From Verrucomicrobiaceae bacterium (lineage in GTDB: Bacteria; Verrucomicrobiota; Verrucomicrobiia; Verrucomicrobiales; Verrucomicrobiaceae), in NCBI GenBank assembly GCA_016795365.1, contig JAEUHN010000041.1, forward strand, positions 124,001 through 188,000: DNA of 64,000 nucleotides, read 5' to 3'. This document shows, one piece after another, positions 17,721-26,524 of this stretch (positions within the stretch are counted from its first letter, which is position 1; each line of letters opens with the position of its first letter). The notes under the pieces were generated by a model, which had not been told where the DNA came from, did not search any database, and saw only the letters and a program-made list of their open reading frames with translations. A program made the translations under genes and the position numbers.

Positions 17721-20261
17721 ATGTTCAAGCTCGTCACTTCTCTCGCGATCGTCTCTGCCTGCGCCTCTGCATTCGCAGCAGTGCCACCCGGTGCTTACAA
17801 CCGACCGCAGGTGCAGATCATTCCGCAGGAGTTGATTCCGCCGTCGCCGGCGCTTTCGCCGGAGGATGAACTCAAGTCATTTCACCTCGCGCCGGGCATT
17901 CGCGTTGAGCTGGTCGCGAGCGAGCCGATGGTGGAGCGTCCGGTCGCGGTGCAGTTCGATCCGGACGGGCGGCTGTGGGTGGTGGAGATGCGGGCCTTCA
18001 TGCCGAATCTCGAAGGCAAGGGCGAAGACAATCCCATTGGCCGCGTCTCGGTGCTCGAGGACACCGATGGCGACGGTCGCATGGACAAGAGCACGGTCTT
18101 TCTCGACAAGCTCGTGATGCCGCGCGCGATCATGCTGGTGCGTGATGGCGTGCTCGTGGGCGAGCCGCCGAATCTGTGGTTCTGCCGCGACACTGATGGC
18201 GATGGACGCGCGGATGAGAAGACCTCCATCGCGAAGGACTTCGGCTACATGATTGATATCAACAACCTCGCCCTCACCGAGCCGGAGAACAAACCGAACA
18301 GTCCTATCTGGGGCTACGACAACTGGATTCACATCGGCCACTACACAGCGAAGTTCCGCTGGCGAAATGGAGCCTGGGAGCGCGGCATGACCACGTCGCT
18401 CGGCGAGTATGGACTGAGCCACGATGACTGGGGGCATCTCTTCAACAACTCGAACAGCTCGCAGCTCAACGCGCAGATCATCCCGTCGCAATACCTCGGT
18501 CGCAATCCGAACTACCCGCGGCCTCGCGGTCGCGGTGTGAGCGTCGCGCGCGATCAGTCGGTTTGGCCGGCGCGTGTGACACCGGGCATCAATCGCGGCT
18601 ATGTGGCTGAGATGCTGCGTGACTACAAATTGAAGGAGTTCACCGCCGCGTGCGCGCCGTGGATTTATCGCGGCGATCTGTTTCCGCCGGAGTTTGTCGG
18701 CAATGCTTTCGTGTGCGAGCCCGCAGGCAATCTGATCAAGCGCGACATCGTCACCTTGGTCGATGGCTCGCTCACCGCGCACGAGGCGTATGACAAAAGC
18801 GAGTTCATCGCCTCGACCGATGAACGCTTTCGCCCCGTGAATCTCACCACGGGTCCCGACGGCGCGCTCTACATCTGCGACATGTATCACGGCATCATCG
18901 AGCATCGCATTTCGGTGTCGAAATACCTCGAGGATCAAGTCCGTGCGCGCGGCCTCGACACACCCATCGGCAAGGGCCGCATCTGGCGCGTGGTGCCGGA
19001 AAAAGCGAAACGCCCCGCATCACCACAGATGTCGAAGGAAACGCCCGCGCAATGGGTGGCGCATCTCGCGCATCGCAATGCATGGTGGCGTGAGACCGCG
19101 CAGCGATTGCTGGTCGAACGTGGCGATGTGTCCGTGGTGCCTGCGCTCGAAGCACTGGCTGCGGAAAGCAAAGAACCGATGGGCCGGATGCATGCGCTGT
19201 GCACGCTCGATGGCTTGCAGCGCCTGACAGCAAAGGTCGCCATGCACTCGCTCGATGATTCTGATCCGCGCGTGCGTGCCACTGCGCTGCGTGTTGGTGA
19301 GACGCTGCTTGGCGACAAAGGTCGCTCCGACGTGCTGCCGAAGTGGATCGCGCTCGCGGGCACCGAGACGTCGCCCGAAGCACAGTTGCAGCTCGCCTTG
19401 TCTCTCGGCGAAGCGCGTGATCCCGATGCTGATCAAGCAATGGCGTTGCTGTGCCGTCGTGCGCCGAAGCATCCCTTCCTGCGCGATGCCGTGCTGACCG
19501 GTGTCGGTGGACGCGAACTCGAATTGATCGAGGCCTTGCTCGCCGCGCCCGAAGACACGGGCGACGATGCCTTGCTCGCGGGACTTGTCGGCTGCGTGCT
19601 TGCTCAACGCAACTCTGACCGCATCGAGCGATTGCTTGCCGCCATCGTTGCGCAACCGCTCCAGCGACAAGGTGTCCTCATCAATGGCTTCACCAGCACG
19701 CCTGTCGTCACGGATCGCCGTCCGATGAAACTCGCCGCCGAACCCGCTGCCCTAGCGAAGCTGCAACAGACCTCGAGTTCTTCACTGAAGCGGACGCTCG
19801 ACAAAGCGATGCCGCTGTTCGTGTGGCCGGGTAAACCAGGCGCTGTGGAAACGACCGTCGAGCCGCTTACCGCCGCGCAGCGGAAGCAGTTCGAGATGGG
19901 CAAGCTGCTCTTCACCGGCACCTGTGCTTCGTGCCATCAGACGCACGGACTCGGACTCGAAGGCCAGGCTCCGCCGCTCGTGGATTCCGAGTGGGTGAAC
20001 GGCTCGGTTGAACGACTCGCACGCATCGCGATCAACGGCGTGCGCGGTCCGCTTACGGTCGGCAAAACGAGGTATGGACTCGACATGCCGCCCTGGGGCG
20101 TGCTCGGCGATGAGCAACTCGCCGCCATCTTCACCTACCTCCGCCGTGAGTGGGGCCACACCGCCGCACCTGTTGAAACCGAAGCCGTCGCGAAAGTGCG
20201 CGCCGCCATCAAGGACCGCCAGGATGCGTGGACCGAGCCTGAGTTGCTGAAGCTGAAGTGA
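17721..20261 (+). CDS. PVC-type secreted dehydrogenase with HEAT-like middle and C-terminal cytochrome c
   Basis: 846 residues. A signal peptide (MFKLVTSLAIVSACASAFA) sets the start at the ATG at 17721 rather than the upstream in-frame ATG at 17658. The N-terminal ~420 residues form the NHL/sorbosone-dehydrogenase-like propeller of the PVC membrane-bound dehydrogenase family (GIRVELVASEPMVERPVAVQ, then DTDGDGRMDKS and DTDGDGRADEK, which look like Ca2+-binding loops). Alpha-helical repeats follow at about 450-700. The C-terminal cytochrome c has haem motif C735-A-S-C738-H739 and a distal Met in LDMPPWGVL. It probably oxidises a sugar or glycan fragment in the periplasm and passes electrons to the respiratory chain. 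It lies between polysaccharide-degrading genes, which fits that role. Confidence 0.88.
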   Translation: MFKLVTSLAIVSACASAFAAVPPGAYNRPQVQIIPQELIPPSPALSPEDELKSFHLAPGIRVELVASEPMVERPVAVQFDPDGRLWVVEMRAFMPNLEGKGEDNPIGRVSVLEDTDGDGRMDKSTVFLDKLVMPRAIMLVRDGVLVGEPPNLWFCRDTDGDGRADEKTSIAKDFGYMIDINNLALTEPENKPNSPIWGYDNWIHIGHYTAKFRWRNGAWERGMTTSLGEYGLSHDDWGHLFNNSNSSQLNAQIIPSQYLGRNPNYPRPRGRGVSVARDQSVWPARVTPGINRGYVAEMLRDYKLKEFTAACAPWIYRGDLFPPEFVGNAFVCEPAGNLIKRDIVTLVDGSLTAHEAYDKSEFIASTDERFRPVNLTTGPDGALYICDMYHGIIEHRISVSKYLEDQVRARGLDTPIGKGRIWRVVPEKAKRPASPQMSKETPAQWVAHLAHRNAWWRETAQRLLVERGDVSVVPALEALAAESKEPMGRMHALCTLDGLQRLTAKVAMHSLDDSDPRVRATALRVGETLLGDKGRSDVLPKWIALAGTETSPEAQLQLALSLGEARDPDADQAMALLCRRAPKHPFLRDAVLTGVGGRELELIEALLAAPEDTGDDALLAGLVGCVLAQRNSDRIERLLAAIVAQPLQRQGVLINGFTSTPVVTDRRPMKLAAEPAALAKLQQTSSSSLKRTLDKAMPLFVWPGKPGAVETTVEPLTAAQRKQFEMGKLLFTGTCASCHQTHGLGLEGQAPPLVDSEWVNGSVERLARIAINGVRGPLTVGKTRYGLDMPPWGVLGDEQLAAIFTYLRREWGHTAAPVETEAVAKVRAAIKDRQDAWTEPELLKLK

Positions 20262-20312
20262 AGGTGATCTGTTTTATCTTCTGCACCACAACCTCCGATT
20301 ACTCTTGCTGCA

Positions 20313-21152
20313 ATGCGTCCGCTGATCTTCCTCCTTCTCGTGCTCTGCTGCGCAGCCGCTGAGCCGAATGCAGGCGTGTTGTTTCGCGAGAGCTTCACGG
20401 ACGCCGCGATGGACTCGCGAGGCTGGTATGACGGCAAGGAGGTGCGTATTGCGCCGTCTGGGGCGCAGGGCAGCTGCATTGAGTATGAGTGGCTCGATGG
20501 CGGTGGCAGCGTGACGGGATCATCGGCGAAGCGGCACCTGTTTGAAGCGACCGACGAAGTCTTCATCCGCTTCTACCTTCGGGTGTCCAAAGGCTGGGGC
20601 TGGAGCGGGCGGAACTATCATCCGCATCTCACGCACTTCATGACCACGAAGAATGACAAGTGGCATGGCCCCGCAGCGAGCCATCTCACGCTCTACATTG
20701 AACCCGTGAATGGCAAACTGCGGCTCGCGGCGCAGGACATTCAGAACAAGGACGCGCCGCATGGCCTGACGCAAGGCCCGCTCAAGGGCGGCTACAACGG
20801 CCAGATGTTCGACAGCGCGGACGTGCTCTTCAACGACGATGCGTGGCATTGCATCGAAGCGCAGTTCAAGCTCAACACGCTCGACCTGAAAAACGACAAG
20901 CCCATCGCGGATGGCATCGTGCGCGGCTGGGTGGATGGCAAGCTAGTGATCGAGCACGCGGACGTGATCCTGCGTTCCACCGACTTCCCGAAGATGAAGT
21001 TCAATCAGTTCCTCATGGCACCGTATTTTGGTCCGGGGCTGCTCCCGCACGCGCAGAAACTGTGGATCGACGAAATGGTTGTCGCCACGAAACGGATTGG
21101 AATGCTCACTTCCGCTCCGCCACCATCAGCCGTATCCACGGACCGTCGCTGA
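20313..21152 (+). CDS. secreted jelly-roll protein, polysaccharide lyase/LamG-like (function uncertain)
   Basis: 279 residues with a signal peptide (MRPLIFLLLVLCCAAA). The body is beta-rich: FRESFTDAAMDSRGWYDG at the N-terminus, FIRFYLRVSKGW, HLTLYIEPVNGKL, and WHCIEAQFKLNT...GWVDGKLV, which is the pattern of concanavalin-like polysaccharide lyases and glucan-binding domains. No catalytic residues can be assigned with confidence. It follows the PVC dehydrogenase by 51 bases on the same strand, so co-transcription is likely. Its last 47 bases overlap the 3' end of the convergent gene at 21106. Confidence 0.7.
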   Translation: MRPLIFLLLVLCCAAAEPNAGVLFRESFTDAAMDSRGWYDGKEVRIAPSGAQGSCIEYEWLDGGGSVTGSSAKRHLFEATDEVFIRFYLRVSKGWGWSGRNYHPHLTHFMTTKNDKWHGPAASHLTLYIEPVNGKLRLAAQDIQNKDAPHGLTQGPLKGGYNGQMFDSADVLFNDDAWHCIEAQFKLNTLDLKNDKPIADGIVRGWVDGKLVIEHADVILRSTDFPKMKFNQFLMAPYFGPGLLPHAQKLWIDEMVVATKRIGMLTSAPPPSAVSTDRR

Positions 21153-22275
21153 CGTTGTAGTAGATGCGTTTGCCATCCGCGCTGAACGAGGGATGCGGGT
21201 CGTTGCGACGCCATGATTTCGCGCCCTGGCTTTGGTCGAAGCTGTGAACGAGCGCCCACTTTCCGCCACGCATGTCGGCGACCATGATGCCCCAGTGGTT
21301 GGGTTTTCCGCCTGCAGGTTCGCTGAAGCCGTCGGTGACCATGAGCCGACCGTCGGGACTCACGGAGGGATGCGAACCGCGCAGGTTGGGCACGTCCTTG
21401 AGTTTGGTGTAGCGCGCGGCCGAGCCGATGTCGGTGTCGAACATGATGTTGCCCATCTCAAAGATGTGGCGCGAGTCCGGATGCCATGCGGGATGACCCC
21501 ACTGGGCACGAAACCATTTCATCTGCGCAGAATCCAATTCGAAGCAAACGCAGCCCTGGCGATGACTGGCGTTCTTGGACATGTAGTCGTCGCCGCCATT
21601 GCCAGCTGCGACCTTGAAGAAGGCACGCTTCAAATCAGGACTGAGCACCGGAAAGAAGACCGACGTTGGCTTGCCGCTGAACTCTTTCTTCAGCCACTCG
21701 CCATGCTGGGCTTCGACCGCCTCGATTTTCAATGCGACGCGCGTCTCGCCCGTTTTGGCATCCCACACGTAAAGATCGCGATGCGGACCGGGATTCCAAT
21801 GGCAGCCATACATCGGCAGCAAGTCACCTGATGGGCTGCCGAAGCCGACTTGATGATCCTCCGCGACTACCTTCCGCTCCTTCGTGGCGACATCGACGAC
21901 GACCACGCGCCACTTCTTGTCCACCACCTCATGGAACGCCACCAGTCGGCCGCCAGCGAGCCATTGCTGACATGCCACGCGATGCGCGTCCTCGGTGTGC
22001 ACGTTCTCGGCGAGGACGGTCTCTTGGCCTGTGGCCCGTTCGATGATGCGCACCTCGCCCACATAGCCGGCAGGATGCGTGGACGTGAAGAACAGCACGT
22101 GTCTGCCGTCGGGGCTCTCTGGATTGGTGACGTAGTAGGTGTGAATGCTGTGCCGCCTCTCCACATTGCTCACGGGCTTGATGGTGACATCTTTCGCCCA
22201 CGGCGCGACCGGATCGGAATCCTGGGCCGCCAGGAACAAGGTGGTGGCAAAGAAGAAGCAAAGGATGCGTGACAT
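21106..22275 (-). CDS. secreted beta-propeller protein, oligogalacturonate lyase-like (PL22) or TolB-like
   Basis: 389 residues with a signal peptide (MSRILCFFFATTLFLAAQ); the ATG at 22275 is chosen because of it, although the frame continues to 22734. PD40/TolB-type blades are visible: TNPESPDGRHVLFFTS, FPVLSPDLKRAFFKVA, GHPAWHPDSRHIFEM, HPSVSPDGRLMVTD and HPSFSADGKRIYYNV. This pattern and the frequent histidines fit proteins annotated as oligogalacturonate lyases (PL22). A general PD40 propeller without activity is the alternative. It is convergent with, and overlaps by 47 bases, the gene at 20313. Confidence 0.72.
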   Translation of the reverse strand: MSRILCFFFATTLFLAAQDSDPVAPWAKDVTIKPVSNVERRHSIHTYYVTNPESPDGRHVLFFTSTHPAGYVGEVRIIERATGQETVLAENVHTEDAHRVACQQWLAGGRLVAFHEVVDKKWRVVVVDVATKERKVVAEDHQVGFGSPSGDLLPMYGCHWNPGPHRDLYVWDAKTGETRVALKIEAVEAQHGEWLKKEFSGKPTSVFFPVLSPDLKRAFFKVAAGNGGDDYMSKNASHRQGCVCFELDSAQMKWFRAQWGHPAWHPDSRHIFEMGNIMFDTDIGSAARYTKLKDVPNLRGSHPSVSPDGRLMVTDGFSEPAGGKPNHWGIMVADMRGGKWALVHSFDQSQGAKSWRRNDPHPSFSADGKRIYYNVSDGPWIRLMVAERK

Positions 22276-22359
22276 GCCTCGGACACGCTCTCGTCCTCCG
22301 AGTCTTTCAAAGCTCCCATCGCAAAGAAGCTTCGCCGCCGAAGCGTTGACATCGCCACG

Positions 22360-22791
22360 ATGACCACACGCTTTCTTACTCTCCTCATCACTAGCTTGTC
22401 CTTCACCCTTCGCGCCGCTGATCCTTCGGAGATCACGGTGACGCACATTGATCAATCGAAGGTCAACTTCATCAAGCCGGGCAAGGTGCTGGAGAACGCT
22501 GAGTTCAAGATCGCCATGAGCAAGCGAGACAAGGCTGGCTCCGTCGAGATTCACGCGCACGACACGGACACGTTCTACATTGTCGATGGCGAGGCCGAGT
22601 TCGTTACCGGAGGCACGGTGGTGGGACTCAAGGAGGGACCAAACGGAGAGAGTTCGGGCAAGGAAATCACGGGTGGCGAAACGCATCATCTGACGAAAGG
22701 CGACGTGATGGTCATCCCGCGCGGCACTCCCCATTGGTTCAAGGAAGTGAAGGGGCAGATCAGCTACTACGTGGTGAAGGTGGTGAAGTAG
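22360..22791 (+). CDS. secreted cupin-domain protein
   Basis: 143 residues with a signal peptide (MTTRFLTLLITSLSFTLRAA). A single cupin barrel is present: motif 1 is GSVEIHAHDTDTFYIVDGEAEF, with His, His and Glu/Asp ligands, and motif 2 is GDVMVIPRGTPHWF with the final His. It probably binds a divalent metal; small secreted cupins may be sugar-binding or isomerising, and I cannot assign a substrate. It is divergently arranged from the propeller gene (84 bases between starts) and precedes the kinase gene at 22858. Confidence 0.82.
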   Translation: MTTRFLTLLITSLSFTLRAADPSEITVTHIDQSKVNFIKPGKVLENAEFKIAMSKRDKAGSVEIHAHDTDTFYIVDGEAEFVTGGTVVGLKEGPNGESSGKEITGGETHHLTKGDVMVIPRGTPHWFKEVKGQISYYVVKVVK

Positions 22792-22857
22792 CGGGCCAGG
22801 CGGGAGGGCGCTTTCGCGGGGTTGTCATAACAAGTGAGCTGGTGAACCGTATCCACC

Positions 22858-25614
22858 GTGTCCTCTCCTCTCCCAAGAGCACAACCTTCTCACCCTGGTG
22901 CCAGTGGTGGGGAGCTGCGTGACATCCTGCCGAACTACGAAGTGCTCGATCTGATCGGGCGCGGCGGAATGGGCGTCGTTTACAAGGCGAGGCAGGTCTC
23001 GCTCGACCGCATCGTGGCGATCAAGCTGCTGCCGCGAGAGATCATTCGCGACGACATTGACTTCCAACAGCGCTTCAAGCTGGAGGCGCAGACGATGGCG
23101 AAGCTCTCGCATCCGGGGATCGTGGCGGTGCATGACTTCGGCGAGACCGAAGACGGGCAGTTGTTTTTCGTCATGGAGTTCATCGACGGACAGGACTTGG
23201 CGAAGCGGATCGAGCAAGGCGGTGCGCTGCCGGTGGAGGAAGCGGTGGGCATCTTCCGCTGCGTGGCGGAAGCGCTGATGTATGCGCACTCGCAGGGCGT
23301 GATCCATCGTGACATCAAGCCAGCGAACATCCTGATCAAAGCCAACGGTGAGGTGAAAGTGGCGGACTTTGGTTTGGCCAAGATCGTTGCGCCCGGCACG
23401 GTGGGACTGACGGCCACGAGCACGTCGATGGGCTCGCATGATTTCGCTGCACCCGAGATCTTCGTGCATGGAGGCGACGCCGATCATCGGGCGGACATCT
23501 TTTCGCTGGGCGTGATGCTTTACCAGATGCTCACCGGCACGATCCCGCGCGGCATGTTCAAGCTTCCATCCGAGCGCGTGCCCGCATTGGGCACACGCTT
23601 CGATGAGATCGTGTGCAAGGCGATGGAGCAGGATCGGGAAGACCGTTATGATTCGGTGGTCGCGATGCTCGATGCCGTCGTGAGGGTGTCTCTCCCCCAG
23701 TCAAACCCCGATGTGCTTGAGGGCGAGCCGTCCTTGCTACAACGCATTCGCATGACCCGATGGGCCGCTGTTGCGGCGGCGTTGCTTATCGTGAGTCCAC
23801 TGAGTTGGTTCCACTTTCAGCGATCATCTCATCCCACTGAGCCTGCGATCACCAGCAGCGAGTGGCAGGACGGGCTCGCACAGATCGACGTGACGAAGCA
23901 CCGTCGCGCGGGTCGATGGAAGTTCGTCGATGGAAAACTCGCCAATGGGGACGATGCCAGCGGCAGCTGCATTGAGCTGCCCATCGCTGCTCCTGGTGCA
24001 TCTGATTTGCGCATCAAAATGACACGGCTCACCCCGGGGTCGGGCGCTGTGACGCTGGGCTTTCACATCGGTGTCCGTGGTGGGCAGTTTATCATCTCCG
24101 ACTACTCACGACCATGTGCAGGTCTGGAGTATATCGACGGTAAATCCATCACCACCAACGGACTCCAGGTGGAGCATTCCGTTGCGTATCTGACCATCGG
24201 GCATCCTCACGAGTTGCTGTTGAGCCTGCGTGAAGATGGCATGATCGCCCTGCTCGACGGCGTGGAAATCTATCGCTGGAAGGGCGACTGGTCGCGCGTG
24301 ACACAAGGCGGAGGCTGGCTGCCTGAAGCGATGCTGGGCAGGAATGTATTCGCCATCGCTTCACGCTTGGGCCGCATTGAAGTCGATGAGATCAGCTTCC
24401 GCCATGTCGTGGGCGCAGAAGCGAAAACTCTGCCCGCTGGAATGCCACAGACGCCCCCCTTGCCCGCCGCACAAATCTTTGCGGGCAACGGCCATCGCTA
24501 TCAGTTTGTGCCCGGTGCTTTTATCTGGACCGAAGCGGAGGCGAACGCCAAAAGCATGGGCGGCCACCTTGCCACGCTCACCTCGCAAGAAGAGAACGAC
24601 TGGGTGTGGCAGACCTTCTCGCCCTGGCTGCCCTCGCAGCTTACGAACAGCCGTAGTGCGCGTGGCTGGTGGATCGGCGGCTTGCAGGATACTCCCGAGA
24701 AACCATGGAGGTGGGTGACCGGCGAACCGTTTGAGTTCAGTCGTTTCGGAACTGCCAAGGCGGCTCCCTCGCGTGGCCCCCGACTTGCCCAGCATGACAA
24801 TGGTGGCGGCGCAGGGTTGTCTTCCTGGAGCACCTTCCACTATTCGATCAAGAAAGGCTATCTGGTGGAGTGGGATCAAATCCCCGCCACCGAAGACAGC
24901 GATGCGCGCAAGCTCGTCGCATGGGCGCTCAGCCTGCCGCTTTCCACCGAGCCATCGCACGAGGAGCACAAGGTGCCGGACGTGATGATCGAAGGCAGCC
25001 AGCGCAACCTCCGCAAAGTCAGCGAGCTGCCCACGACTCCGTTCGCGCTCTCCAGGATCCGCATTGGCCCGCTGATGATGGACGAGACAGCGCGTCAGCA
25101 CCTCGACATCCTCGCCCGCCAGACACGCCTCTATGATCTGCGCATCTATGCCGCCGAGGACGCCGCAGTGCTCACGAGCGTTCGACCGCTCACACGCCTT
25201 GGCACTTTCGTGTTCAAAGCCATGCCCGACAAAGCGCGAGCGCTCACCGACGAGCAGCTCGCCTCCCTCGCCGACTTGGTGAATCTCAATTCGCTCCGCA
25301 TCGAAGGCTGGAGCGGCATGACCGGCAGCGGCTTCGCGGCCTTCAAGAACAAGCGCAAGCTCAGCTCGGTCACGCTCAACGACTGCCCCGATCTCAATGA
25401 CGCTGGCCTCGCTGAGATCGCGAAGTTCACCGGCCTGGAGTCACTGTCCCTGCTCGGTGCCATCAAGCTCACGGACGTCGGCCTGCTGCAGCTCAAGTCG
25501 CTGAAACAACTCAGGTCCCTCGGGCTCGGCACTCGCACCAGGGTCAGTCCTCAGGCCCTTGATGAATTGAAGCTCGCACTCCCACAGTGTGCGATAAACA
25601 CGTCTGGGTCATGA
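22858..25614 (+). CDS. receptor-like Ser/Thr protein kinase with C-type-lectin-like and leucine-rich extracytoplasmic domains
   Basis: 918 residues starting at GTG. The Hanks-type kinase domain spans about 27-290: glycine loop GRGGMGVVYK, catalytic Lys56 in VAIK, HRDIKPAN at 150-157, DFG at 170-172, and APE in AAPEIF. All key residues are present, so it should be active. One TM segment lies at about 302-322. The outer part has a jelly-roll-like stretch, a C-type-lectin-like domain at about 544-676 (WTEAEANAKSMGGHLATL...WWIGG...YLVEWDQ) and leucine-rich repeats at about 780-915. It probably senses an outside ligand and signals inside. The sigma factor gene at 25628 is convergent, only 13 bases away. 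The start is uncertain; no ATG precedes the kinase domain in frame. Confidence 0.9.
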   Translation: MSSPLPRAQPSHPGASGGELRDILPNYEVLDLIGRGGMGVVYKARQVSLDRIVAIKLLPREIIRDDIDFQQRFKLEAQTMAKLSHPGIVAVHDFGETEDGQLFFVMEFIDGQDLAKRIEQGGALPVEEAVGIFRCVAEALMYAHSQGVIHRDIKPANILIKANGEVKVADFGLAKIVAPGTVGLTATSTSMGSHDFAAPEIFVHGGDADHRADIFSLGVMLYQMLTGTIPRGMFKLPSERVPALGTRFDEIVCKAMEQDREDRYDSVVAMLDAVVRVSLPQSNPDVLEGEPSLLQRIRMTRWAAVAAALLIVSPLSWFHFQRSSHPTEPAITSSEWQDGLAQIDVTKHRRAGRWKFVDGKLANGDDASGSCIELPIAAPGASDLRIKMTRLTPGSGAVTLGFHIGVRGGQFIISDYSRPCAGLEYIDGKSITTNGLQVEHSVAYLTIGHPHELLLSLREDGMIALLDGVEIYRWKGDWSRVTQGGGWLPEAMLGRNVFAIASRLGRIEVDEISFRHVVGAEAKTLPAGMPQTPPLPAAQIFAGNGHRYQFVPGAFIWTEAEANAKSMGGHLATLTSQEENDWVWQTFSPWLPSQLTNSRSARGWWIGGLQDTPEKPWRWVTGEPFEFSRFGTAKAAPSRGPRLAQHDNGGGAGLSSWSTFHYSIKKGYLVEWDQIPATEDSDARKLVAWALSLPLSTEPSHEEHKVPDVMIEGSQRNLRKVSELPTTPFALSRIRIGPLMMDETARQHLDILARQTRLYDLRIYAAEDAAVLTSVRPLTRLGTFVFKAMPDKARALTDEQLASLADLVNLNSLRIEGWSGMTGSGFAAFKNKRKLSSVTLNDCPDLNDAGLAEIAKFTGLESLSLLGAIKLTDVGLLQLKSLKQLRSLGLGTRTRVSPQALDELKLALPQCAINTSGS

Positions 25615-25627
25615 CAGCGCCAAAGCC

Positions 25628-26356
25628 TCACCCCCCGATGACCTGCATCAAATGCTCCAGTTCGGCCTTCTGTTCGGCCGCATCATTCACTGTCTCGGCG
25701 ATCACGCCTTCGATGAGTTTCGCATAGCGCTTCCTCATGCGATGGATTTGCAGACGCAGCGTCGCTTCATTGATGCCGAGATTCTTCGCAGCTTCGGCAT
25801 ATGGCGTGGCGTTGTCGCCGAGCGGAAGGAACTCGCGCAGTTGCTCGAAGGTCTGCGTGTTGTCCGCCTTCGCGTAATCGGCACGCAACTGCGCTTCTGC
25901 CTTGGCGAGCACGTCCCTGGCCCAGACGCGGTCAAAGAGGTTGTCCGGATCGTGCGTGTCCGCGGGCTCGCTGGCGTAGCGCGCCTCTGCGTCCAGTTCT
26001 TCAAAGGAGAGCGTGGCGGCCCTCGATCCGCCACGTTTCTTGGCTGCATCGTGACGCAAGTGTTTGCTGACGATGCGCTTGAGCATCGCGAGCATGAAAC
26101 TCCTCAACTTGCCCTTCTCCTCAGTAACAGCTTGTAATGACTCATTACTGACGAGGTTTTGGAAAAAGACCTGCGTGATATCCTCCGCATCCTCGGTGCC
26201 AAAGCCGTAGCGCCGCGCATAGGCGTAGATGGGATACCAGTAACTGCGGCACAGCTGCTCCAGCGCCAGGGCAGACTCCTTCTCGCTGCCTGTCTGAACC
26301 TTGCGGATCAAGGTCCAGCGAGTGGAGGGAAAATCGGGGCTGGCTGGGGATAACAT
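25628..26356 (-). CDS. ECF-type RNA polymerase sigma factor, PVC kinase-linked type (sigma 1)
   Basis: 242 residues. Region 2 (about 18-95) contains YWYPIYAYARRYGFGTEDAEDITQ and FRSFMLAMLKRIVSKHLRH; region 4 (about 180-235) contains ATPYAEAAKNLGINEATLRL and IHRMRKRYA, a helix-turn-helix. The insert between the regions, with PADTHDPDNLFDRVWA, is typical of the planctomycete/verrucomicrobial group linked to Ser/Thr kinases. The ATG at 26356 is chosen at the start of the conserved part. No anti-sigma gene is adjacent; instead a kinase gene lies on each side (22858-25614 and 26525-29416). Control by phosphorylation, as shown for a Vibrio kinase/ECF pair, is a plausible inference. It is divergent from the second kinase, with promoter-like element A between them. 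Confidence 0.9.
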   Translation of the reverse strand: MLSPASPDFPSTRWTLIRKVQTGSEKESALALEQLCRSYWYPIYAYARRYGFGTEDAEDITQVFFQNLVSNESLQAVTEEKGKLRSFMLAMLKRIVSKHLRHDAAKKRGGSRAATLSFEELDAEARYASEPADTHDPDNLFDRVWARDVLAKAEAQLRADYAKADNTQTFEQLREFLPLGDNATPYAEAAKNLGINEATLRLQIHRMRKRYAKLIEGVIAETVNDAAEQKAELEHLMQVIGG

Positions 26357-26370
26357 GGGTTCGGCGCAGA

Positions 26371-26397
26371 TGAAGCAACGCCCTGTTTGTCGGCAAT
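26371..26397 (+). promoter_or_regulatory. putative ECF-type promoter, site A
   Basis: TGAAGCAAC, 12 bases, GGCAAT: one mismatch in each half to the element TGAAACAAC-N12-GGTAAT found at four other places in the window, with the same spacing. It reads toward the kinase gene starting at 26525 (leader of about 120 bases) and starts 15 bases beyond the start codon of sigma 1. Confidence 0.55.
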
Positions 26398-26524
26398 GCA
26401 ACAGCTGATCCCCATCTTTGATGCTCTGCCACAGCCCGCAGCGGTCTTTGAAGCGTCTATCATTGTTTCGGGCGATGACGTGAACATTGGACGAAGGCAA
26501 AAGTCCCTCTTAACATGGGCGGCG

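Noticed and set aside
22820-22857. A possible sixth copy of the promoter element before the first kinase (ATAACAAG ... GTATC)
   Set aside because: Only about five of nine -35 bases match and the -10 block does not align at the right spacing.
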